This document shows positions 9,141-18,016 of a stretch of DNA of 64,000 nucleotides, piece by piece (position 1 is the stretch's first letter; every line of letters begins with the position of its first letter). A program made the position numbers and the translations under genes. This DNA is from Gordonia sp. KTR9 (GTDB taxonomy: Bacteria; Actinomycetota; Actinomycetes; Mycobacteriales; Mycobacteriaceae), in contig NC_018581.1 of assembly GCF_000143885.2 (NCBI RefSeq), positions 3,906,001-3,970,000 of the forward strand. The letters are read 5' to 3'. The notes under the pieces are model-generated. The model was not told where the DNA came from and made no database searches. It worked only from the letters and a program-made list of their open reading frames with translations.

Positions 9141-9650
9141 CTAGCCGTTCGCGTCTTTCGCGAACGGTGCCGCCGCCTTGCGCGGAGACCGTCCGGGTCT
9201 GGGCCGATAACCGCTCACGATGGACATGCGGTTGAACGCGTTGATGGTCACCGCCGCCCAGATCAGCACCGAGGTCTGTTCGGTGTCGAGGATGTCTGTG
9301 GCCCGGTCGTAGGCCAGGTCGGCGGCGTCGTGCGCGGGCAGCTCGGTGACCAGTTCGGCGATCTCCAGGGCGGCCTGTTCGACATCGTCGAACAGGTCCG
9401 GCGCGTCGCGCCACCCCGCGATGACGTCGATCTGCTGCGTCGACAGACCTGCGGAACGGCCCAGTTGCGCATGCAGATCCATGCAGTAGGCGCAGCCGTT
9501 GAGTTGGGAGCACCGCAGGTTCACCAGCTCGACGAGCGAGCGGCTCAATCCGATCGCTTCGGCGGCCGCGGCGACCTCGGCCGACACCGCGATCAGCTTT
9601 CGATAGACCTGCGGTGTGGTCTTGTCTATTCGCACCCGTTGCGCAGGCAT
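9141..9650 (-). CDS. Carboxymuconolactone decarboxylase (AhpD-like) family protein
   Basis: 169-aa all-helical protein with the AhpD-type redox motif NGCAYCMDLHAQ (Cys-x-x-Cys, His three residues later). This motif suggests alkylhydroperoxidase or thiol-disulfide activity rather than decarboxylase activity. The frame is open further upstream to 9752, but the extra residues are low-quality and unlike the family. The ATG at 9650 (MPAQRVRIDK) is the natural start. It forms no clear operon with its neighbours. Confidence 0.85.
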   Translation of the reverse strand: MPAQRVRIDKTTPQVYRKLIAVSAEVAAAAEAIGLSRSLVELVNLRCSQLNGCAYCMDLHAQLGRSAGLSTQQIDVIAGWRDAPDLFDDVEQAALEIAELVTELPAHDAADLAYDRATDILDTEQTSVLIWAAVTINAFNRMSIVSGYRPRPGRSPRKAAAPFAKDANG

Positions 9651-9808
9651 GGCCCAACAGTAACCGCCCGCGGTCGCCGGCCCACGAACCGCTGCGTCAG
9701 CCGAGGACGTCCGGGAACAGCACCCACCCGTCTGACCACACGAAGTCCCCACGCCGTCTGGGTAGGACTACTCACCCGCGCCGGGACGCGGTCGGTCATC
9801 GTCGGAGC

Positions 9809-11821
9809 ATGACCTCTCCCAGCAGCATGTTCGGCGGCGATCCGGGTACTGCCACGCTCGCGCGGATCTCGACCGAGTTCGACGCCATCGCGCGCCAGAT
9901 GTCCACCGTGTCAGCCGAATTCGCAGAGCTACGGCGCATCGTCGCCGAGCCGCTCGAACCCGCCCGCGAGACGGGCACCGCCCCGCAACCCGCGCCCCGG
10001 ACACCGACGCAGATCCAGACACCGCCTCCCGGCTTCACTCCGCCGACGGTGACGGCGTGGGCCCCGCCGGTGCCACCGTTCTCACCACCCCATCGGCCCC
10101 CGGCCGCTCCCCCGAATCCGGCGGCGGCCGCGGTGTCACCGCAGATGCCTCGTCCGACGACCATGCCGTCGTACCGACCGCCCGGACCGTCGGCCGGCCC
10201 GCCGCCTCGACCACCCGCACCGTCGATGTCCGACCGTATCGGCGCGGCCGCCGAACGCGGATTGATCGGCAAGATCCTCGCCACCGCCGGCGTCGGCGTG
10301 ACGCTCATCGGTGTCGCACTGCTCCTCGTCCTGGCCGCGCAGGCCGGAATCCTCCGTCCGGAATTCCGCGTCGCCGGCGGCGCGGTGCTCGCCGCCGCAC
10401 TCGTCGCCGGCGGAATGTGGCTGCGCGGCCGCACCGACGGTCGAATCGGTGCCATTGCCCTGACCGCCACGGGAATCGCAACCGGCTACCTCGATGTCCT
10501 CGCCGCGACGAAGATCTACGAGTGGCTACCGATCGTCCCGGGCCTCGGCGTCGCCGGCCTCGTCGCGGCGGGTGGTCTCGTGCTGGCCCACCGGTGGCGC
10601 AGCGAACACCTGGGCCTGTTGGTCGTGGTGCCACTGATCGTCCTGGCACCGGTCCTCACCGGTGGACTGGACACGACCCTGATCGCGTTCATGGTGGTGC
10701 TCTGCGCCGCGTCGGCGTGGGTCCAGCTCGGTCGCGACTGGATCTGGTTGCACGCGGTGCGGCTGGCCGCCCCGACGATCCCGCTCACCCTGGTCGGCCT
10801 CTCCGGCCTCGTCGGATGGGGTGCGCCCGGGGGCTCCGACCCGGTCTTCGCGACAGCTGTCGTCGTGGTCGTCGTGCTGGCAGTCGGCGGCGCCCTGCTG
10901 GCCATGCCCACCACGGCGTTTCCCGAAGCGATGGCGGGCCTGGCGAGTGCGACCACCATCCCGGCACTGTTCGCCGGGTCGGCGATGCATCTGCCGGGCG
11001 CGGTCATCCTCCAGGCCTCCATCGCCCTCGCGCTCATCGGCACTGTGCTGATCGGTTCGGCACTCTCGGGCACCCGCGCCCGGTTCGTGCCCGACACCGT
11101 CGCCCAGACCTGGTCCGCCACTGCCCTTCTCCTGCTGTTCGTCGCGGTCCTCGAGACCTTCGACGGCACGGTGGCGGTCGCCGTACTGCTGGGACTGGCC
11201 ACGGTGACCGGTCTCGTGGCACGGACGTGGTCGACGACCTCGCGTGTGCTTCTCGCCGGCAGCTCGGTCATCTGGGCGATCGGTTTCGCGGCCCTGCTCC
11301 ACGCAGCGCCTCCGTACGTGCTCGCCGACGCCGACCTGATCGGACGCGATGCGAACCTGGAGATCGTTGTCGCGAGCCTGTTCGCGGCTGCTGGAGCGCT
11401 CGTCCTGGCTGCGGGCTGGGTGCGCCTCACCGACGAGGCGCTTTCTCGCGCAGCCCACATCGCCGCCGGGATGGTCGTCGTCTATGCGCTCACCGTGATC
11501 AGTGTGACCGCAGGTGTCCTCATCGGTGGGCCAGACGGGTTCCTGGCCGGACATGTTCTGGCGACCACCTGCTGGATGGTGCTCGCCGGCGCGGCGCTCG
11601 CATATGCCCGACGTCGCAGCGGCGCGGCACGCACCGCCGCGGTCACCGGAGGCCTGGTCCTCGTCGCCGCGGCGATCGCCAAGCTGTTCCTGTTCGACCT
11701 GGCCACCCTCGACGGCATCTTCCGCGTCATCGTGTTCATCGTGACCGGACTCATCCTCCTCGGACTGGGCGCCTGGTACGCACGCGCCCTGCAGGAGAAT
11801 CCTTCGGAGCCGGATTCGTGA
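9809..11821 (+). CDS. DUF2339 polytopic membrane protein
   Basis: 670-aa protein. Residues about 8-45 look like a short coiled coil, about 55-140 are very proline-rich (cytoplasmic tail), and the rest holds some twenty hydrophobic segments with the DUF2339 pattern. The C-terminus (AKLFLFDLATLDGIFRVIVF, then LGLGAWYAR) is the conserved DUF2339 end. The function is unknown. I chose the ATG at 9809, which begins MTSPSSMFGGDP; an in-frame extension upstream to 9614 is Arg/Pro-rich and unlikely to be real. Confidence 0.8.
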   Translation: MTSPSSMFGGDPGTATLARISTEFDAIARQMSTVSAEFAELRRIVAEPLEPARETGTAPQPAPRTPTQIQTPPPGFTPPTVTAWAPPVPPFSPPHRPPAAPPNPAAAAVSPQMPRPTTMPSYRPPGPSAGPPPRPPAPSMSDRIGAAAERGLIGKILATAGVGVTLIGVALLLVLAAQAGILRPEFRVAGGAVLAAALVAGGMWLRGRTDGRIGAIALTATGIATGYLDVLAATKIYEWLPIVPGLGVAGLVAAGGLVLAHRWRSEHLGLLVVVPLIVLAPVLTGGLDTTLIAFMVVLCAASAWVQLGRDWIWLHAVRLAAPTIPLTLVGLSGLVGWGAPGGSDPVFATAVVVVVVLAVGGALLAMPTTAFPEAMAGLASATTIPALFAGSAMHLPGAVILQASIALALIGTVLIGSALSGTRARFVPDTVAQTWSATALLLLFVAVLETFDGTVAVAVLLGLATVTGLVARTWSTTSRVLLAGSSVIWAIGFAALLHAAPPYVLADADLIGRDANLEIVVASLFAAAGALVLAAGWVRLTDEALSRAAHIAAGMVVVYALTVISVTAGVLIGGPDGFLAGHVLATTCWMVLAGAALAYARRRSGAARTAAVTGGLVLVAAAIAKLFLFDLATLDGIFRVIVFIVTGLILLGLGAWYARALQENPSEPDS

Positions 11822-11848
11822 CAGCCGCCTGACCCTGTCGATGACGGA

Positions 11849-12715
11849 CTAGGTGGTCGTACGAACCGGCGCGGCCACGTCGACCTCGGTCGTCGCATCG
11901 TGGGCGGGAGGTCGACGATCCGGGGCGGTCCGGACATGCGTCAGGTACAGCGTCAGCCCGACGAAGGTGAGTCCGCCGACGAGATTGCCGATCACCGTGG
12001 GGATCTCGTTCCACACGAGATAGTCGGCGATGGAGAAGTCGCCACCCATCATCAGACCCGACGGGAAGAGGAACATGTTGACGATCGAGTGCTCGAAGCC
12101 CATGTAGAAGAACAGCATGATCGGCATCCACATACCGATGACCTTGCCGGGCAGCGACGTCGACATCATGGCGGCGACGACGCCGGTGGACACCATCCAG
12201 TTGCACAGCACACCGCGGATGAACAGCGTCAGCATGCCGGCCGCCCCGTGCTCGGCGTACCCGACGGTGCGGCTGTGCCCGATCTCGCCGAGCTGCTGCC
12301 CCACTTCGTCGGGTGCGACGCTGAACCCGTAGGTGAGGATGACCGCCATCATCACCGCGACCAGGATGGCGCCGAGGAAGTTCCCGACGAACACCAGGCC
12401 CCAGTTGCGCAGCATCGACCGGACGGTCACACCTCGACGTCTGTCGAGCAATGCCAGCGGCACCAGCGTGAACACGCCCGTGAGCAGGTCGAATCCCATC
12501 AGGTAGAGCAGGATGAACCCGACCGGGAACAGCACTGCCCCCAGCAGCGGCTCACCGGTTCGCACCGTGACCGTCACCGCGAACGCCGCGGCCAGAGCCA
12601 GGATCGCGCCGGCCATGAATGCTCTGATCAGCGTGTCGCGGGTGGACATGAACGCCTTCGACTCGCCGGCGTCGACCATCTTCACCGCGAATTCGGACGG
12701 TTTCACATAGGACAT
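11849..12715 (-). CDS. Formate/nitrite transporter (FNT) family channel
   Basis: 288-aa membrane protein of the FocA/NirC family with six expected spans. It keeps the family loop GVLCNWMVSTGVV (third-span half-helix region), the conserved Asp-Leu-Leu-Thr-Gly in MGFDLLTGVF, and FGLGFEHSIVNM-type wording (here MGFEHSIVNMFLFP). GAGGAG lies 6 nt before the ATG. It is divergent from cyanase, which suggests passage of cyanate, bicarbonate, formate or nitrite; the substrate is inferred. Confidence 0.9.
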   Translation of the reverse strand: MSYVKPSEFAVKMVDAGESKAFMSTRDTLIRAFMAGAILALAAAFAVTVTVRTGEPLLGAVLFPVGFILLYLMGFDLLTGVFTLVPLALLDRRRGVTVRSMLRNWGLVFVGNFLGAILVAVMMAVILTYGFSVAPDEVGQQLGEIGHSRTVGYAEHGAAGMLTLFIRGVLCNWMVSTGVVAAMMSTSLPGKVIGMWMPIMLFFYMGFEHSIVNMFLFPSGLMMGGDFSIADYLVWNEIPTVIGNLVGGLTFVGLTLYLTHVRTAPDRRPPAHDATTEVDVAAPVRTTT

Positions 12716-12970
12716 GTGGTTCTCCTCGAATTCCTCAGTTTGTCGGGCCCCATGGAACCGAGGTCACATGACCGTCCGGTGTCATCGACGAGTCGCCCTG
12801 TTACACCGACCTCACTCCCGCCACGTCGCGGTGTGAAATTCAGATGACGCCGGCCGCGCCGAACCACATGTCGTTCGTGTGAACACTGCCGAATGTTGCT
12901 GCGTCGACTTGGCACCGCGCGCGCCGATGGGCAATGTGGATGTGGTCCAACACTATCGATGGAGATGACG

Positions 12971-13423
12971 ATGACCACCCCGATCATGCCGAAAGCCGAT
13001 GCCGCAGAGCTGATCAACGCCGCACGGATACGCCAGGGACTCACCTGGGCGACGATCGCCGAGAAGATCGACGCCCCCCTGGTCTGGACCGTCGCGGCGT
13101 TGTTGGGCAAACACCCGGTCCCGGCCGCGAAAGCCACCGCCGTCGTGGAATTGCTGGGTCTCGGCGAAGGTGTCGCGGAGAGCCTGCGTCAGCAGCCCAC
13201 ACGTGTGGCCGACGAGGCCGTGGCGAGCGATCCCACCATCTACCGCTTCCACGAGGCGATCGCCGTCTACGGGCCCGCGCTCAAAGAACTCATCCACGAG
13301 GAATTCGGTGACGGCATCATGAGCGCGATCAACTTCAAGATCGGTTTCGAACGCCGGCCGGACCCGAACGGCGACCGGGTGATCGTGACCTTCGACGGCA
13401 AGTTCCTCGACTACAACTGGTGA
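12971..13423 (+). CDS. cynS: Cyanate hydratase (cyanase)
   Basis: 150-aa enzyme converting cyanate plus bicarbonate to ammonia and CO2. The catalytic triad of the family is present: Arg92 and Glu95 in YRFHEAIAVYGP and Ser118 in GIMSAINF (Arg96, Glu99 and Ser122 in the E. coli enzyme). The C-terminal dimerisation part ends in the conserved DGKFLDYNW. GGAG at 12961-12964 is 6 nt before the ATG at 12971, which decides against the in-frame ATG at 12965. Its 3' end overlaps the convergent pucR-like gene by 13 bp. Confidence 0.95.
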   Translation: MTTPIMPKADAAELINAARIRQGLTWATIAEKIDAPLVWTVAALLGKHPVPAAKATAVVELLGLGEGVAESLRQQPTRVADEAVASDPTIYRFHEAIAVYGPALKELIHEEFGDGIMSAINFKIGFERRPDPNGDRVIVTFDGKFLDYNW

Positions 13424-14991
13424 ATGTCACCCGTCAGCGATCGCAGCGCGAGCATCATCGAGGCGTACACGGCCGGTTCGGTGGGGTCGAAACCCAGAAC
13501 CGTGCGGATACGCTCGATGCGCTGGTAGAGACTCTGCCTGCCGATGTGCAGCGCCGCGGCCGACCGAGTCGCGCTGCACCCGTTCGACAGATGCACCGCC
13601 AGCGTCCGGACGAGGTCGGACGACGAGCGTTCATCGTTGGACACCAGCGGTTCCACCAGTGACCGGAGCTCTGCGCGGACCGCGGGGTCGAGCATACGGA
13701 CGGCATCGTCGGCGAGCAGTTCGCGAGAGGTGAACACCCGGCGATCCGTCCCGAGGCGAGCAGCGGTCGACGCCGCGAGCCCGAGTTGTCGCCCGCACCG
13801 GCGCAGCGATTCGGAGAGGACGGCCGCCGTATCCGTGCCCGGCCCGAGATCGTCCAGGCGGCAGGGAGTTCCGACCACGACGGTGGCGCCTGGCAGCCGG
13901 TTGCCCCGTGGTACCAGTGACGACACCACTCGGTCGACCGGATCGGGAGTGCCCTGGCCGCCACCGGCCGGCACCGCGACCAATGCGTACACCGTGGCGT
14001 CGACGATGCTGCGCGCCACCGAATCCAGCGCGGCCCCGGCGACCGCGGCGTCGGCCATCCGCGGGTCGGGAGCTTCGGCTGCCAGGGGCACCACCACGGT
14101 GGGTCCCGCCACGGACACCCCCGCGCCGGCCAAACGTGTCCGCAGGTCCGCGGGCCGCATGGGCCTGCCGTCGACGAGATCTTCGACGAGCCGCGCGGCC
14201 AGGGCCGATCCGCGGACACCGGTACGGGTCAGGCCGACCGCCACGGGACCGGCAGCCGCGCGCAGCAGGCTCTCGGCGAACGGATTCGGGCCGGCGTCGG
14301 CACGCTCGCCCACGACCAGCCGCGCCATCGGACGCCCCTTGCTGAGGACCACGGCCTCGGCCACGGCCCGGTCGACGATCCGCCACGCCGCTGAGTCGTC
14401 GTCGACGCCGTGTGCGGACAGCAGCGCGTCGGAGGTGGACACGAGAACGACCGGGGCACCGAGGATCTCGGAGAGATGACCGAGCATGGGTGCGACGCCG
14501 GCACCCGCCGCCAGGTCGTCGTGTAGGGCGTCGACGAGCGTGGAGCGAAGACGCAGTTCGTCGACCTCACGCGCGGCGATCGAGGTGTTGACCGCGCGGC
14601 ACACATCGATGAACGGGACCACTGCCCGCAACTCGATGATCGGCAGCCGGGCCACCGAGCCGGCCCTCACCATCTCCTCGGGCACGCTCTCGAACGTGCG
14701 GCCCACCTCGATCGCCACCGCCGCGACGCCACGCTGCGCGAGGTCCTGGACGTAGTGTTTGCGGGTTCCCGCGTCCAGCCCACGCAACCCGAGTCCCGTC
14801 GTCAGCAACAGCTCGCCACCGGTGAGCAGCGGTCCGATCTCGTAGATCTCGCTCGAGTGCACCCACCGCACCGGCGCGTCGAGGTGCTCGTGGCCGCTGA
14901 GAATCCGAGGCTCGGCCGCGGCCAGCTCGTTGTCGAGGATCTCTCGCAGCGTCGGCGTGACGGTGTTCGTCGAGTGTCGGCCGGATGTCAT
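13411..14991 (-). CDS. PucR family transcriptional regulator
   Basis: 526-aa regulator. The N-terminal PucR purine-catabolism domain spans about residues 10-130 (LTGGELLLTTGLGLRG and RTFESVPEEM). A middle GGDEF-like region follows, and the C-terminal PucR helix-turn-helix (ALHIGRQSLYQRIERIRTVL) is near residues 470-510. Its frame extends upstream, but the ATG at 14991 begins at the family N-terminus. It is divergent, by 89 bp, from the cytosine deaminase/oxygenase pair, which it probably controls. Confidence 0.9.
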   Translation of the reverse strand: MTSGRHSTNTVTPTLREILDNELAAAEPRILSGHEHLDAPVRWVHSSEIYEIGPLLTGGELLLTTGLGLRGLDAGTRKHYVQDLAQRGVAAVAIEVGRTFESVPEEMVRAGSVARLPIIELRAVVPFIDVCRAVNTSIAAREVDELRLRSTLVDALHDDLAAGAGVAPMLGHLSEILGAPVVLVSTSDALLSAHGVDDDSAAWRIVDRAVAEAVVLSKGRPMARLVVGERADAGPNPFAESLLRAAAGPVAVGLTRTGVRGSALAARLVEDLVDGRPMRPADLRTRLAGAGVSVAGPTVVVPLAAEAPDPRMADAAVAGAALDSVARSIVDATVYALVAVPAGGGQGTPDPVDRVVSSLVPRGNRLPGATVVVGTPCRLDDLGPGTDTAAVLSESLRRCGRQLGLAASTAARLGTDRRVFTSRELLADDAVRMLDPAVRAELRSLVEPLVSNDERSSSDLVRTLAVHLSNGCSATRSAAALHIGRQSLYQRIERIRTVLGFDPTEPAVYASMMLALRSLTGDIHQL

Positions 14992-15080
14992 GAACCGAGA
15001 CACTATGCACTGGCCACGTCCTCTGCAGGGCGACGATCTGTCAGTTGCGGCTGCCGATGCCGCACGGCACTCTCGACTGC

Positions 15081-15581
15081 ATGACGCTCTCGCTCCCCGA
15101 CCGCGCCGGTCTCGACCTCTCCGGGATGCTCGATGTCGCCTACCAGCAGGCACGTCAGGGCCTCGCCGAGGGCGGCATCCCGATCGGCGCGGCCCTCTTC
15201 GCCGCGGACGGCACCGTGCTCGGCGCGGGCCACAATCGGCGCGTGCAGGCCGACGACCCGTCGGCACACGGTGAGACGGATGCGTTCCGCGCCGCAGGGC
15301 GGCAGCAGGACTACGCCTCGACGATCATGGTGACAACTCTGTCGCCGTGCTGGTACTGCTCGGGTCTCATCCGTCAGTTCGGCATCGGCACGGTGGTCAT
15401 CGGCGAGCACACCTCCTTCTACGGCGGCGAGGACTGGCTGCGCGATCACGGGACGGAGGTCATCGTGCTCGACGACGAGCGATGCACGACGATGATGTCG
15501 TCGTACATCGCGGCGAATCCCGCGGTGTGGAACGAGGACATCGGGATCGCTCCCGCCGATGCGACGGAGCGGAAGGCATGA
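15081..15581 (+). CDS. Yeast-type (Fcy1-like) cytosine deaminase
   Basis: 166-aa zinc deaminase of the CMP/dCMP fold. The zinc ligands and proton shuttle are His63 and Glu65 (AHGETDAF) and Cys90 and Cys93 (LSPCWYCSG). From memory of the yeast Fcy1 sequence, the match runs along the whole chain: EGGIPIGAAL, LGAGHNRR, TTLSPC, DDERC and the terminal NEDIG (yeast FEDIG). That makes cytosine or 5-methylcytosine a better predicted substrate than guanine or adenosine. It is not CodA, which is an amidohydrolase. It is coupled to the next gene by an ATGA overlap. Confidence 0.85.
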   Translation: MTLSLPDRAGLDLSGMLDVAYQQARQGLAEGGIPIGAALFAADGTVLGAGHNRRVQADDPSAHGETDAFRAAGRQQDYASTIMVTTLSPCWYCSGLIRQFGIGTVVIGEHTSFYGGEDWLRDHGTEVIVLDDERCTTMMSSYIAANPAVWNEDIGIAPADATERKA

Positions 15582-16549
15582 CCGACAGCCCCGTCCTCAC
15601 CGTCGACCTCAGCGAGTGGCACTCCGGAGGAGCTGCCGCACAACGGGTGTGCGCCGCCGTCGACGAGTCACTGCAGCGCGCCGGGTTCCTCCTCGTCACC
15701 GGGCACGGGCTCGATCCCGAGTTGCCGCGGTCCCTTCGCGCGGCGGCCCGACGCTTCTTCGCTCTCCCCACCGACGTGAAGACCAAGTACTCCGTCGGCG
15801 TCGGCGGTCGCGGCTGGATCGGGCCGGGCAAGGAGGCCAACGGCTTCTCCGAGGGCACCGAGACTCCGCCGGATCTCAAGGAATCATTCACCTCCGGCGC
15901 GCAGACACCGGTGGGCACATCCGAGATCGACGATTACTGGTTCGCTCCGGACGTGTGGCCGGACGAGACACCCGAACTCCGGGAACTGTTCACCGCGTGG
16001 ACTTCTCAGATGAGGAAGCTGTCCGATGACCTGCTCGGGCTGATGGCCGCCGCGCTCGGCCTCGCCGGTGCGGACAACCCGTTCCGGAACCTCGCGTCGA
16101 ACCCGACGTGGTCGTCCAACATCAACCACTACCCGCCGCTGCACGACGTCGGACATCCTGAACCCGGCCAGTTCCGCATCGGACCGCACACCGACTTCGG
16201 CACCGTCACCATTCTCGACCGTGAGCCGGGCGCCGGTGGGTTACAGGTCTACAGCGAGCAGTCCGGCTGGGCCGACGCGCCGTGGAACCCCGAGGCCCTG
16301 ACCGTCAACATCGGCGACATCCTCGAATACTGGTCGGCCGGACGCTGGCCCGCGGGTCGGCACCGCGTCCTCCCACCGCAATCCGACGCACCGGCCGAGG
16401 ACCTCGTCTCGCTGATCTTCTTCTACGAGCTCGACCACGACGCGCTCGTCTCTCCCCTCGCCCCGCCTGTCGGGCGCCGCGCCGGACTCGAGCCGGTGGT
16501 CTCGGGGGACTTCATCAGGCAGCGCCTGGACGCGATCACCGTCGGCTGA
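15578..16549 (+). CDS. Isopenicillin N synthase-like non-heme iron oxygenase
   Basis: 323-aa protein of the IPNS/2OG-Fe(II) oxygenase family with a DIOX_N part (about residues 5-120) and a double-stranded beta-helix. Iron ligands are His204 and Asp206 (GPHTDFGTVTI) and His262 (GRHRVLPP). The Arg-x-Ser that normally anchors 2-oxoglutarate is replaced: SLIFF is preceded by DLV with no Arg. The family also contains thymine 7-hydroxylase, which fits its coupling to a cytosine/5-methylcytosine deaminase. The start ATG overlaps the deaminase stop. Confidence 0.85.
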   Translation: MTDSPVLTVDLSEWHSGGAAAQRVCAAVDESLQRAGFLLVTGHGLDPELPRSLRAAARRFFALPTDVKTKYSVGVGGRGWIGPGKEANGFSEGTETPPDLKESFTSGAQTPVGTSEIDDYWFAPDVWPDETPELRELFTAWTSQMRKLSDDLLGLMAAALGLAGADNPFRNLASNPTWSSNINHYPPLHDVGHPEPGQFRIGPHTDFGTVTILDREPGAGGLQVYSEQSGWADAPWNPEALTVNIGDILEYWSAGRWPAGRHRVLPPQSDAPAEDLVSLIFFYELDHDALVSPLAPPVGRRAGLEPVVSGDFIRQRLDAITVG

Positions 16550-16644
16550 TCCCTGATCCCAGCGGGGTTCGGGCCTGGTTCCGACCGGAAATCGACCGCC
16601 GCGCACGGGGCAGCGTGTGCCCGGTTGCGAGCGCGTTCTCCCGG

Positions 16645-17649
16645 TCAGGCCCGCTCGCGCATCACCCCGACGTGACGGACCGTCCCGGAGATGCCGGGGA
16701 TCTGCCTCACCGGCGTCCAGGTGCGCATTCCATCGGTGCTGTCGGAGTACAGATATCGCCCGTTCCGGTAGGCGTCGAGGTACATGCGCCAGGCACCGTT
16801 CGGAAGCTGGACGACCGCCGGCCCTTCGACGAGGAGACCCCAGTTGCCCGGCGGCACGAAGCGGTAGGGCCCCAGCAACGACGTCGCGACCCCGTGCTGG
16901 ATGAACTTCTTCGTCTCGTTCTTGGTGAACGCGTGGTAGGTCGGGCCGACCTTGATGACCGTGGTGTCGATGTGATCCGCACCGATGCTCAACAACGGGA
17001 CGGGCGGGCTCCAGATACGCAACCCGGGATCGAGCGCCGTCATCACATAGGGGACGAAGCCACCCCCGGTGGACATCGACAGGATCACGCTGACCCGGCC
17101 ACCCTCGACGAACCACTCGGGAGCCCAGGCCTTGGTCGTGAAGGGCGACAACGAGGGACCGTCGCTCGAACCCGCCGACCCGGACGAGCCGGGCCCGCTC
17201 GACGAGCCGAGACCCCGGCCGTCACCCGTGCCCGGAAGGAACGCGCAGCACAGCGGCACCGGCCAGTTGTACAGGAAGCTCCAGTTCACGCGGTCGCGGC
17301 TGCGCGCGAAACCGATGCTGGCCCCGTCGGCGGTCGTATACGTCACGTAGTACCAGCCGTCGGTGTGCCGGAAGATGCTCGCGTCTCGGACGTACCCCGT
17401 CGGCGGCCGATAGGCGGACTTGCGCACCATGCGGTACTCGAGGCCGTCGGTGGACTCGTACACATCCATGTCGCGCGCACTCGAATTGCTGAACGCCACC
17501 ATCGTGTAACGCCAGCCCGAAGGGGCGGCGTCGCTGCCCGCCGGTGTCGGGACGAGCAGTCCGGCCACCGACAACAACACCACGGTCACGGCGGAGAGGA
17601 CGGTTCGTCTGGAAAGAGTCACCGGTGCAGTATCGACGACGATCGGCAC
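16645..17649 (-). CDS. Secreted GH43-like beta-propeller protein
   Basis: 334-aa protein with a twin-Arg-containing N-terminus (SRRTVLSAVTVV) and a hydrophobic signal segment (about residues 16-40). The mature part has the repeated blade wording of five-bladed GH43 propellers: VRDASIFRHTDGWYYVTYT, IGFARSRDRVNWSF and RMYLDAYRNGRYLYS. Such enzymes cleave arabinan or xylan. A Gly/Ser-rich insert (about residues 145-168) splits the propeller. Catalytic residues cannot be fixed by eye, so activity is uncertain. It may act on cell-wall arabinogalactan or plant polymers. Confidence 0.7.
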   Translation of the reverse strand: MPIVVDTAPVTLSRRTVLSAVTVVLLSVAGLLVPTPAGSDAAPSGWRYTMVAFSNSSARDMDVYESTDGLEYRMVRKSAYRPPTGYVRDASIFRHTDGWYYVTYTTADGASIGFARSRDRVNWSFLYNWPVPLCCAFLPGTGDGRGLGSSSGPGSSGSAGSSDGPSLSPFTTKAWAPEWFVEGGRVSVILSMSTGGGFVPYVMTALDPGLRIWSPPVPLLSIGADHIDTTVIKVGPTYHAFTKNETKKFIQHGVATSLLGPYRFVPPGNWGLLVEGPAVVQLPNGAWRMYLDAYRNGRYLYSDSTDGMRTWTPVRQIPGISGTVRHVGVMRERA

Positions 17650-17772
17650 GCGATGTGCAACTTTCGCCCGGAAGGTCGATAAGCGTCCGCCGTGCCGCCA
17701 GCCGCACGGACCACCAGTGCGAGTCCGTGCGGCCGGCGAGGATCACGGAGTCCGCTGGAGACCCCGGCGTCT

Positions 17773-17853
17773 CTAGCTGCCGTTGGCGTACAGCGCCAGG
17801 AGCGGACCGATGAACGCGAACAGGACGGTGAGACCGATATCAGACGAGGACAC
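17773..17853 (-). CDS. Predicted 26-aa membrane peptide
   Basis: A small open frame that starts at GTG and encodes a short polar N-terminus (MSSSD), one hydrophobic span (IGLTVLFAFIGPLLALYA) and the tail NGS. AAAGG (17860-17864) sits exactly 6 nt before the GTG, a strong ribosome site. I do not recognise the family. It is in a 367-bp gap between the GH43-like and Imm5-like genes, transcribed with both. The rest of that gap (17650-17772 and 17854-18016) shows nothing I can name. Confidence 0.5.
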   Translation of the reverse strand: MSSSDIGLTVLFAFIGPLLALYANGS

Positions 17854-18016
17854 TGAACACCTTTCGACATGAGTCAACTTCGACTGCCGGTGAACCGGAC
17901 TGCTCACCGACCAGATCACACACTCCCACGGCCGAGTGTCGTTTGTCAGGCAAATGAGCCACAAACCCGTTCCCGCGCAGTGTAATTGAGCGATACCGAA
18001 CGGCCGGTCGTCTCAG

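Noticed and set aside
12801..12837. TTACACCG and CGGTGTGAA as an operator between the FNT and cyanase genes
   Set aside because: Only 6 pairs match cleanly across a 20-bp spacer; not enough to call.
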